Shown here: positions 1 to 14,091 of the stretch, in pieces | How the letters are laid out: the number at the start of each line of letters is the position of its first letter | Numbering within the stretch: the stretch's first letter is position 1 | Source of the DNA: Pelargonium nanum | Taxonomy: Eukaryota > Streptophyta > Magnoliopsida > Geraniales > Geraniaceae | Direction: 5' to 3' | NCBI GenBank assembly: GCA_036897485.1 | Contig: JAYMTF010001768.1 | Span: 1-21,420, forward strand | Length of the DNA: 21,420 bases | Translations under genes and position numbers: made by a program | The notes under the pieces: model-generated | The model's input: only the letters and a program-made list of their open reading frames with translations | The model's database searches: none | What the model was told of the DNA's origin: nothing

Positions 1-2110
1 GGGTTAATGCAAGCTGACAAGATCAGTGCATTGCCTGGCCAACCCAATGGAACTGATTTTGATCAGTATGCCGGCTACGTGACAACCGATCCCAACACGG
101 GAAAAGCACTCTTTTATTATTTTGTTGAGTCCCCGCGCAACTCTTCAACAAATCCTTTGATTTTGTGGTTCAATGGAGGTATCAAACTTCAAAACTAACT
201 ATTTATAGCAAATATGTCGTTCATTTATAAATGTATATTTACCCAAAACCAGTATTACCTATCAGTTACATCATGATCATGAGAAGAAATTTATATCATT
301 ATAGTCACTATAGAATCATAAGAACATACCCATTATCAGCATAAACGCAATCCTTCTTAGCATGTAATCGACGCTTGACCTCAACAGAATGATATTTGGA
401 ATTTGACAGGACCGGGATGTTCTTCACTTGGATTTGGAGCATTGGAGGAATTGGGACCCTTCAGAGTTAACAGTGATGGCAAAACTCTTTTCCGAAACAA
501 CTATGCTTGGAATAATGGTATTAGTAAACTGCATTTTTTTGTTCTTCCCATGATGATAAGAGAAGATGGTTTAACATATATACCGAACACTGCAGTGGCG
601 AATGTGATCTTCTTGGAATCTCCGGCTAGGGTGGGGTTTTCATATTCAAACACATCTTCTGATTATGACCGCACTGGTGACAAGAGCGCTGCAGATGATG
701 CCTACACATTTCTTGTCAACTGGCTAGACAGATTCCCACAGTATAAAACCCGAGATTTTTTCATCGCTGGGGAGAGCTATGCTGGTCATTACGCGCCACA
801 GCTAGCATACACCATTTTGCTGAACAACAAGAACACAAATCAAACTACAATCAATCTCAAGGGAATTGCTGTAGGTTTACTATAATCTTTTGTCACTCTT
901 CTTGCTCAAAGTTGTCACTATCTGCTTCACTCTAACTCAGAAACTGGTCCTGAGTGTTTCAGGTTGGCAACGGGTGGATTGACGTTCCTACGAGTCAGCA
1001 TGGAATCGTTGATTATCTATGGACCCATGCTTTAATCTCAGATGAAACCCATGAATCCATCAACATGTATTGCGGTGACTTTACTGATATGACTGCTAAA
1101 TGTGACGGCATCATTAGCAAAGTACAAGATACTGTTAATTAAGGGTACCATTAATCCTTGTAACATTTATGCTCCTCTCTGCCATGACTCTCCAGAAACG
1201 AATAGCGCAGCTGGTTCTGTAAGTCATTTGTGCCACTGCCAAATTAAAACATGTTAACATTAATTTAGCCAAAATAATGTTGATGCTATTTTCCCCCAAT
1301 AGGTACACCAGTTTGATCCATGCTCAGATAATTATGTACACTCTTATCTGAATATGGTAGAGGTGCAGAAAGCTCTCCATGCAAATCCCATACAATGGAT
1401 CAAATGCAGGTACTTTGGACTTCAGATATATCACAGCTAAAAAGTACTGACAATCAGAGGGAAAAAAAATAAGTTTGTGTCTGACCATATTTTGTGGCTA
1501 TAATTATGCAGAACTCGATATAAGTATAAACATAGTGATGTGTCTGCAACAATCCTACCAGTCATCAAGAATCTCATGGCGAGCGGCTTAAGAGTATGGC
1601 TGTACAGGTAAGCTCACAAACAATCCAAATCAAACATTTTTAAGCAAATGCACAATAGAATGGGCAAGTCCAGTAATAAGTACATTCCTGAAAACCGGGA
1701 CATGGTGTTTAAAAAGTCACAGGTTTAAGCAACATCATATAGTCATGAAGAGATTTATGGTGTTATTTTTGACAGCGGTGATATAGACTCGATTGTTCCA
1801 GTTACATCAACAAGATACTCCATTAACACCTTCAAGCTTCCTATTACAAATGCTTGGCGTCCATGGTACACCAACAAAGAGGTAATACAAAGATCCTTCT
1901 TTAGTTTCCAATCACAATCTACATTACATGTGTGACTGACAAGGGATGAAATTTTAATGTTGGCAGGTTGGAGGCTATGTGGAGGCTTATGAAGGATTGA
2001 CATTTGTTACTGTAAGAGGCGCTGGACATAAGGTTCCAAGCTACCAACCCGACCGAGCACTGACACTCATCTCATCGTTCCTTCAAGGAATCCTTCCTCC
2101 TTCCTCGTAA
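1..2110 (+). pseudogene. Serine carboxypeptidase-like gene, copy 1 (type II, S10), 5' truncated by window, frameshifted
   Basis: Exons inferred from GT/AG sites and frame: <1-178, 410-517, 596-870, 963-1218, 1303-1409, 1512-1607, 1776-1881, 1967-2110 (stop TAA 2108-2110). The first exon starts before the window; the signal peptide is missing. S10 landmarks are visible: NGG/PGCSS across intron 1, GESYAGHY with the nucleophile Ser (exon 3), SGDID with the acid region (exon 7) and RGAGHKVP with the catalytic His (exon 8). GESYAGHY rather than GDSYSG marks the type II clade, usually peptidases of the secretory/vacuolar system, not the acyltransferase clade. Exon 4 carries an in-frame TAA at 1140-1142; the conserved frame (NIYAPLC) resumes one base later, consistent with a single inserted T around 1137-1140. 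The oxyanion-side motif [10 protein letters not shown] reads [10 protein letters not shown]. All other exons stay open, so the break looks young. A truncated protein lacking Asp and His would result. Alternative: a sequencing error at one base. Confidence 0.85.
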
Positions 2111-4082
2111 TGATCATCCTGCTCTCACTTCTATTCGTAGAGAGAAAATGTATCTCATCTCATGGAGTTGGTACAAAATAATCAGTTGTACAGAAACACT
2201 TTTGGATCATAAAATAAGACAAACATGTTCCAAATCTAATACTTTACAAGAGGTAATTTACAGCCAAACCAATGGTAGTTACACAAGATCATTTCTAACT
2301 TATTAGAGACCATAAAAGTGCTATTGATTGCATGGTTTTGTTACACCTACAAGAACCAAATTGATGAACTTCACTTCACAATGACTTCCACCTTTACTTG
2401 CTGATAAGAGGAAAAATAAGCATTCAGAGACTTCAGTTTTTTTACAAATATTTTAGTGTACTTCAGCATGGGCCTAATCAAGTGTGTGGAAATCATAGGG
2501 AAACAGAAGAGGAGTCTTAAGTTACAGCACATCCAAACTTTCCACATTTAACTTTTTAAACATAACGAATCATAAATTATATTTCCCGCCGGGTGGATTG
2601 ATGATAACCTGCAAAATCTCGTCATGGAGATAATACATATGGTGGTGGATTAGTACGGTTACTCTGAATTTACAACTAAGTGGAGACAACAGATTCTGTG
2701 TGTAGCAAGCCACATTCATAAACCAGTAAGCATCACTTTCTTGGTTCAAACAGTATCTTTGCAGTCTGGTTTAGAAATTCTTCGTCATCTCTTGTAGAAC
2801 TAAAAGGGGTAAGTTTAATAAGGATACTTAAGGAAGTACATTAGCAAATTAGGTTGACAATACATGGAAGACATATGGTTCACTCTGATTGTCTCATTGC
2901 TCATTTAATTTTAACAAGAATCAAGCATGCTCTAAGGTTATTAGCTATATGAACTCATGATATGATAATAATATTTAACGGATGAAGCACATTTTTACAG
3001 TCAAGAAGCAAATGCAACCTGCCAATAGATTGGTTCTTGTAAAAGTCATAACTAAACACAACTAAAGAAGTGATACAAAAAAAAAAAATATATGCATTAA
3101 CATAACTAATCATGCAATATGATTTTCCACTAGAAACATCATCTTCACCTGGTAAATTGTCATCGTCGAGAAAACTGGGTCATGGTAAGTATAAGTACAC
3201 TGTTCCTCATAGTTAACAACTAAGTGAAGACAAAACTAGTTCATGTATTATCAACCTAATTTGCTCAGGTGCAAAACATGGATACACACATATACAGCTA
3301 CCAGTAGATTCGTAGAATAGGTCAACGAGACATGGGATGACAACAAGAAAAAACTTGTTTATCATTTTCTTTCTCTAAACAAAATCAAGAATTTTTTTTT
3401 TTTTTTGATTAAATCAAGAAGTTTGTACTACAGAAAAGTATTATTAGATTGATTTCTGAATGAACTTTAATCAAAAGTGACGTCTTCATGATAAAACAGA
3501 TGCAATTGAATGGCAGCAACAATGCCAGATTTTCAATGATCACTAATAAGAAACTCAATGTTAATTTATATTCATGTGGTACACATGTATTCAAAGAGAA
3601 GAATGGCACAAGGAGAACAACAACGTGCTGAAAGCTAAGAAAAAAGAACAGATATATCATCTCAAAAGACAAACAAATATTAAATCTGCTATGTCCAAGG
3701 AAATGAACAACATTAACACTCACCTCATTGGGTTGAAAGCCCATCTTTGTCTGATTAGGGCCACATTTTGCCTGATTCTGGAGACTTTAACTTTGTGGTT
3801 GAAATTTGTCTTTTGTAGCTGTCCTGCACCTTAAAATCAAGAGACATGTGAATCTTATTTCATTACAACAGCAATCCTCAAGTAGTCCTTATGCAACAAA
3901 TATACCATTGCCAATACAATACGAAGCAAAATAAGATGAAGATGGAGATAAAATCAAGGGACCGATGCATCCTGTTGTGCTACATTAAGTTATGCATAAA
4001 AGACATACAGCCTAAAATTTTCCGTCCATTTAATTACAAAAAGATGTTTTTCACAATCAATGTCATGCTACTCAGCAGCAAG
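2111..4082. other. Spacer between SCPL copies 1 and 2; no convincing gene
   Basis: About 2 kb of AT-rich DNA. The first part should hold the 3' UTR of copy 1 and the last few hundred bases the promoter of copy 2. A weak TATA-like GCATAAAAG lies at 3994-4002, about 80 bases before the chosen start of copy 2. The spacer contains a 24-bp inverted repeat and a diverged direct repeat (roughly 2650-2690 against 3195-3233, sharing ACAACTAAGTG). On the - strand, 3724-3777 is a short open block bounded by AG and GTGAGT. The longer open frames on either strand around 3409-3834 are low-complexity and have no recognisable domain, so I do not call them genes. Confidence 0.5.
2843..3265. repeat. 24-bp inverted repeat with 375-bp spacing
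   Basis: The left arm is 2843-2866 (AGCAAATTAGGTTGACAATA then CATG) and the right arm is 3242-3265; the right arm is the reverse complement with one mismatch (23 of 24). Similarity stops abruptly outside the arms on both sides. The arms could be the ends or sub-ends of a decayed foldback or MITE-like element, but I see no target-site duplication and no known terminal sequence. Confidence 0.6.
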
Positions 4083-6169
<2,087 letters not shown>

Positions 6170-6177
6170 ATTACATT

Positions 6178-6392
6178 AGGTCGCCGTTTGGATTAGAAGT
6201 TTTGGCTTGGGAATGGAAATAGGATTCCTTTGTGAATGGTGTTTGGATTAGAACTCACACATCCTGATTCCTACTCCTTTCATTTCATTTTTTTTTTTTT
6301 CATACAAGGCACCAGTAAACTTATGAATGAAAATTTGTGTTCCTTGCAGGCAAATTGGTTGAATTCAATGTTACCCTTTGATTAGAAACTAA
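6178..6392. other. AT-rich spacer with repeated TTTGGATTAGAA-like motif
   Basis: The block just after copy 2 contains GTTTGGATTAGAA at about 6186 and again at 6242, with a third relative (CTTTGATTAGAAACT) near 6375, plus the GGAATGG/GGATTCC-type text common in plant MITE-like repeats and a T run at 6290-6300. It resembles a decayed non-autonomous element, but I cannot define clean ends. It also must contain the 3' UTR of copy 2. Confidence 0.35.
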
Positions 6393-6403
6393 TGAAAAAA
6401 ATT

Positions 6404-7180
6404 ATTTTTTTATCAGCAAACGGTACTTTCATTAAAATACCAAAAAAACGGAAAAATAAAAATACATACCCCGAGAAAAAGGGGAACAAAACTTACAAGA
6501 TTGAAAAGGGGTCTGAAACCCATAAATCAAAAGAAAGAGTAACTGAAGAACCAGCCCCCATGGAGAAGAGAAGTGTAAAACTGACTTTTGATCTTGAGGA
6601 CTATCTCTTCCACACTAGGCAACCTATTCTGGAAAAACGTTCCGTTATGCGCAAGACAGAATGCCAGATATGCCACATATATAGCGAGCATAAGGACGAC
6701 CAGAGACGCTGACTGATCGCGCTGCCGGATAGCATAACTGCCAAGACAAGAGCAAGCCGAAGCAGAAGGCCGGAGCTGCAGACCAAACTCGTTAAGACCA
6801 GCAGCAGTGAATCATTAAGTGAGGACAGTCCTCCAAAGCACAGTCACAAAGCTTGCATGGCAGATTCGAACCGGCTCAAGAATGCCTCTTTGAACGAGAA
6901 AAGAGAGTGGAAATACTATTCAAAGCCGATAACCATGCAAAGCTTTGCACCTTAGGTGGAACGAAAGATTTCCAAATAGTTTTGTGGCAAACGAAGCGAT
7001 CATGGGCAGCCTAGAGTAAAACACATCAAAAGCTTTCTTTGTTGAGAAATTACCAGCATGATCTCGAACCCAGCATAACTTGAATGATAATTATGAGAGG
7101 TGATGGAAAGCATTACTTAGTCTTGGGAAACCCGCCTTTTCATTTTTAGGTACAAACACCTCTGTAAAGTTAATTTTATC
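6404..7180 (-). mobile_element. LINE (L1-type) 3' fragment, 5' truncated, degenerate
   Basis: Read on the - strand, the right-hand part translates to pieces typical of the C-terminal zinc-finger region of plant LINE ORF2. These include TIWKSFVPPKVQSFAWLSA (about 6920-6985), then CKLCDCALEDCPHL with a following HCCWS (Cys/His finger, about 6795-6860), then NGTFFQNRLPSVEEIVLKIK (about 6590-6650). Pieces fall in different frames and there are in-frame stops, so it is dead. The 3' end reads TTTTAATGAAAGTACCGTTT GCTGAT and runs into A-rich sequence, a typical plant LINE tail, placing the 3' end at about 6404. The 5' limit near 7180 is where similarity fades; reverse transcriptase itself is missing, the usual 5' truncation. 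No clear target-site duplication was found. Confidence 0.8.
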
Positions 7181-7990
7181 GGGGGAACCCCACGGACTCA
7201 TTCGTTCAATCAAATCAAATTCACTAAAAGGTTAAATGTGTATATTTAATTTCAATTAACATATTGAATGACTATATATAGAAAAGCTAAGCCGATTCAC
7301 TTAAGTAAAAGGTGGGAGTCGTGTGTCGACCTTTGGTGTCCTGAAAGGGCTTTGGTACTCTTCGAAAGCCCATGTTGGAGTTTGAGGTTGATAATGGTAT
7401 TTTATATCGCATTCTTCAACACTTGTGTATTTATCTTTAGATGGTTTCTAAATTTGTCATTTTATTCTATCTTTGTTTTTTATAGACTTAATGTGTTTTC
7501 TAGTATTTTTAGGGCTTTCTAACAATTTAGGAGCAACTGAAGCGAAAGGAGCATAATTTGGTGAAATTAGCATCTTGAAAGTTTAAACCCTAAAGGGTAA
7601 TTCGAGAATTTCACCTTTTAGAAATTTTGACGGAGTCCTTCCTAAGAAATGTAGAGGACTAACAAAGATTTCCAAAATGGGCATGAACACGCAATTTGGA
7701 GTTTGTTTGGGGCATCATACTTGACTTGCAAGTTGTTTATTTATGCTGCGGATAAAATCAATTCAGAATTGAGCTCAACTTCCATCCTAGACTAGAGGTT
7801 GATCTCCAGAAAATAGTTTCCCCCGCTATTTTAGAAACCCAAGCTTTATTTTCTTGTATGTCAATAAAGTCTAGTACTAATTTACTATCAAAGTAAAAGA
7901 CAACCTAAAGCACACTATTTGAATAATTTTTCATAGGATTAGCTGTTTCTTGATTCTTCAAGACGGCCCCAACGGCTACAGACAAATCAA
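7181..7990. other. Gene-free spacer upstream of SCPL copy 3; possible old LTR-derived sequence
   Basis: No supported gene. The stretch from about 7420 to 7890 (AGGAGCAACTGAAGCGAAAG near 7530, then a late CAATAAAG near 7863) has the texture of a plant LTR (promoter-like AT-rich part, purine-rich middle, polyadenylation-like signal near the end). I cannot see paired ends, a primer-binding site or coding remains. Treat it as a possible fossil LTR piece only. The remainder is unremarkable AT-rich DNA. Confidence 0.25.
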
Positions 7991-8000
7991 GACCTAAATG

Positions 8001-8027
8001 TTGACGTCCATATGAGCTATAAATATA
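8001..8027 (+). promoter_or_regulatory. Core promoter of SCPL copy 3: TGACGTC element and TATA box
   Basis: CTATAAATATA at about 8018-8027 is a good plant TATA box, roughly 35-43 bases before the ATG at 8061, so the 5' UTR must be very short (about 10-15 bases). Just upstream, TTGACGTC at 8001-8008 holds an ACGT core of the kind bound by TGA/bZIP factors. The TATA assignment is by sequence; bZIP binding is inference. Confidence 0.6.
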
Positions 8028-8054
8028 AAAATATGACCTTCCATTTTCATATGA

Positions 8055-10922
<2,868 letters not shown>

Positions 10923-11343
10923 TCCTACACAATCCCACGCAAGAGAGCTTCTCCAATATATAAATTCTTCATCCTACAACTTTTAGATAAACACTGTCAC
11001 TATTTTCTCGGAAACCCTCTAAGCAAGAGACAAGGGATTCACCATTTTGTTCACTTTATCTCAAATCTGCATCTGCCCTTCAAAGGCAAGTAACCACAGG
11101 TTGCAAGGAATAAGTAAACAATTGAAACAGCAACATACTGATTACTTGTTATGTAATGCTTGCTCACCTGTGGTTTTAATATAGTAAATTCAAGACCCTT
11201 GGAAACTAATGTTATAGACTCGTAAACATACTTATTTGTCAGAAAATCCTTCAAGACCGGCAACAATTCCTTGTAATAACCACATGCCCCTACTCCCTAT
11301 ATATATTCTACAGCACTATGCCAATGCAAACTGTAATTTAATA
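10923..11343. other. 3' flank of SCPL copy 3 between convergent genes
   Basis: This is the 3' UTR region of copy 3 and the intergenic DNA before the MITE. I see no gene and no unambiguous plant polyadenylation signal; the A/T-rich CCAATATATAAATTC near 10951 is the best near-upstream candidate. Confidence 0.4.
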
Positions 11344-11571
11344 TTCCCTCCGTCCCAAAATAAATGTTCTCCTTGAGAAAAATTAAGGAGACCTTAGTGT
11401 TGTATATTTACTCTTTTTCCTATTGACATGTGTTCTAACAAACTCAAGGAATACTTACAAACTTATTACAGGGATGATACTGATAATTCATGCATAACTA
11501 ACTCCCTAAAAATGAAACAAGACAGACAAAAATTTAACTCAAAAGGGACACTTATTATAAGACAGAGAGAG
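11344..11571. mobile_element. Stowaway-like MITE (Tc1/mariner-derived), about 228 bp
   Basis: The left end TTCCCTCCGTCCCAAAATAA matches the Stowaway terminal consensus CTCCCTCCGTCCC. The right end, read in reverse complement (CTCTCTCTGTCTTATAATAA then GTGTCCC), pairs with it imperfectly. TA dinucleotides flank both ends (11342-11343 and 11572-11573), the Stowaway target-site duplication. There is no coding capacity, as expected. Divergence of the terminal repeats suggests an old insertion. It sits between the convergent 3' ends of SCPL copy 3 and CNX1. Confidence 0.85.
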
Positions 11572-11787
11572 TATTTACTATTTAGCAAAATTTAAATGAA
11601 AGAAAAATATATATACCATAAGAGATTGATTGCAAAGCAATGAAACAATTGAAACAGCAGTGGCAACGTATTGGAACAAAATCTATAATATAACAGCTGT
11701 TATTAAAGGTGTGGATAGGTTGACATCTATCAGACAGAGCTGCATAACAAATAAAAAACATGTGGTTTCTCATTTAAAGAAAATACT

Positions 11788-14058
11788 TTAGTGAGAACAA
11801 GAACAACCAGTCTCCGTGCCACTACCAGATGCCAACTTATAGCTGCGTTCCCACGAATCCACGGGTGCTGCTTGTGCATGAGGAACATGTCGGGGATGTT
11901 TCTCTCTTTTGTCTCCCTTTATCTGCTTTAATGCATGTTTAAGTGCGGGCAACAGGGCCTCCATGCACTCAGCAACAGCATTTGGATTTCCAGGCATGTT
12001 GATGATCTGAATCATGAAGCACGTGTCAAGGGAATTAAACAGCTAGGGATTAAGTCGCATACTTAATTGTAACCAAAATAAAATATTAAGACTGAAATGA
12101 AAATAATAGGAGATATGAAATGAAAAATCAAAGCGAAATTGGAAACCGAATTTTACGTGGAAAACCCCCAAATAATATGAGTAAAAACCACGGGTAAGTG
12201 GAAGAATTCCACAATATATTTGGAGATACAACACTCTCTAATTTTACAAAGAGAGAACAATAAGACACCTCTCTTAAGAATAGGAGAAACACACTCAAAT
12301 ATACACTATATTTAATTGGGAGAAGACACTTGAATTTGTGATGGTTTGGAACTAACCATTAATCTCCTTTTATAGGATATTTCATGGCACCTAACATTGT
12401 CCAACAATGGACAAATGTCCTCCATGTGTCATGCACTCATGCACGTGAAGAAGGTTTGACAAGTGTAGACATGCATGTCATTCTCTTCAATTTGTGAAGC
12501 ATAACTTAGCACATCTTTCATGGTTAGTCAACATTAGGCACAACATTTCTCACACTTGGAGACTTGAGTGATAATCAATCATGTCTCCACACTATAATTT
12601 CAACCTTACCATTTCATGTTGTTTACGTCTTCGCTAGGTCATAAGAGGATTCACACCATGTGCATTTGTCAGTATTTACCGGTTAGTCAACGCATTTGCT
12701 AAGTTTTAGTTTGTGTGAATTTTCTGCATATCCACGCTTCCTTCTCCTACCACATGGCAGACATAGTGATATGAGGCTTCTATATGCTTTGTTCTAAAAT
12801 GAAAGGTCAAATTCTTTGCATGATACAAGACGTTCAGACTGTCACACTACAAAATAATTCTTCCATGATTGTGTCCGACCTCCTCCAACGACCTCTTAAT
12901 CCATATTCTTTTCTTACAGACTTCAGTAGTTGCCATGTATTCCGCTTTGGTTGTAGAAAGCGTTGAAATTGATTACAGTTTTGAAACCCAACTTACAACC
13001 CCTCTTACAAATATGAACACACAGCCCGTAGTGGATTTTCTTGTTCATGTCACATGCATAGTCTGCATCCATATAACCTCTGGGTAAGGTAGAAAGAATG
13101 GTGTGGAGACATGATTGATTCTCACTCAAGTCTCCAAATGTAATGCCTAAGATGACTGAGCATGGTAAAGGTGTCAAGTTTTGCTCCACAAATTTGAGAA
13201 TGACATGCATGTCTACACTTGTCAAGCCTTCTTCATGCGCATGAGGGCATGACATATGGAGGACACTTGTCCATTGTTGGACAATGTTAGCTACCATGAA
13301 ATCTACTATAAAAGGAGATGGATGCTAGATTCAAACCATCTCGAATTCAAGTGTCTTCTCCCAATTAATTATAGTACACATTTGGGAGTCTGTTTCTCAT
13401 ATTTTCAAGAGAGAGTTGTCTTATTGTTCTCTCCCTGTAAAATTAGAGAGATTGTTGTATCTTCAAATATATAGTGAAATTCTTCTACATTTTCCGTGGT
13501 TTTTACCCCTATTATTTGGGGGTACAATTTCGCTTTAATTTTCATTTCCTATCCCAAATTATTTACAGTTCGGGTCATTTCGATCTTAACAAACAAGTGG
13601 TTTTTTAAAAGTTAATCTTTGTTGTGATTTAGAATTGACTGTAGTTCATGGGATCTTTTGGTCTCATTGATGATCTCAAATACCATTGAATTACTCTTGC
13701 TCTTACTATATTTATTTTTTAATAATATTTTGATAACTCAAAATAACATCAGCTTTTCTTTGTCTTCGTGACAGAAGATGCTATCAAGAAATCTCCAAAT
13801 AACTCTTATATATTAATTATATATCCTTGAAATGAAAAATCAGGAACCTGCTCATCTAAAAGAGCAGTAATGTCAAATGTTTTTATAGCTGAAGTAGATA
13901 CTAAATTACTTTCTTAAGCCGGTCTCACATAACGAATTAAAATTTCTTCTACTATCTAAGAGTAATTGCTAAACCATCCCCTATTATTATTGAAATTACT
14001 CATGATTGAAACAAAAAAAATGGTTAAAAAGGTTCATACTTCAGGCCCTTGAAAGAAA

Positions 14059-14091
<33 letters not shown>

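Noticed and set aside
3409-3834. Open frames on both strands in the SCPL spacer
   Set aside because: They overlap each other on opposite strands, are low in complexity, and show no domain or splice support beyond one short block.
4044-4082. Upstream in-frame ATGs (4044, 4065) as the start of SCPL copy 2
   Set aside because: They would put about 13 extra residues before the signal peptide; the ATG at 4083 matches the start position in copy 3 and leaves a normal secretion signal.
7268-7522. Small hydrophobic protein upstream of SCPL copy 3
   Set aside because: The residues are those expected from random T-rich DNA; no conserved motif, promoter or splice evidence was seen.
12923-13297. Long open frame on the - strand as a host gene
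   Set aside because: It runs through an LTR-like arm into RNase H-like sequence of the Copia fossil; it is element-derived, not a gene.
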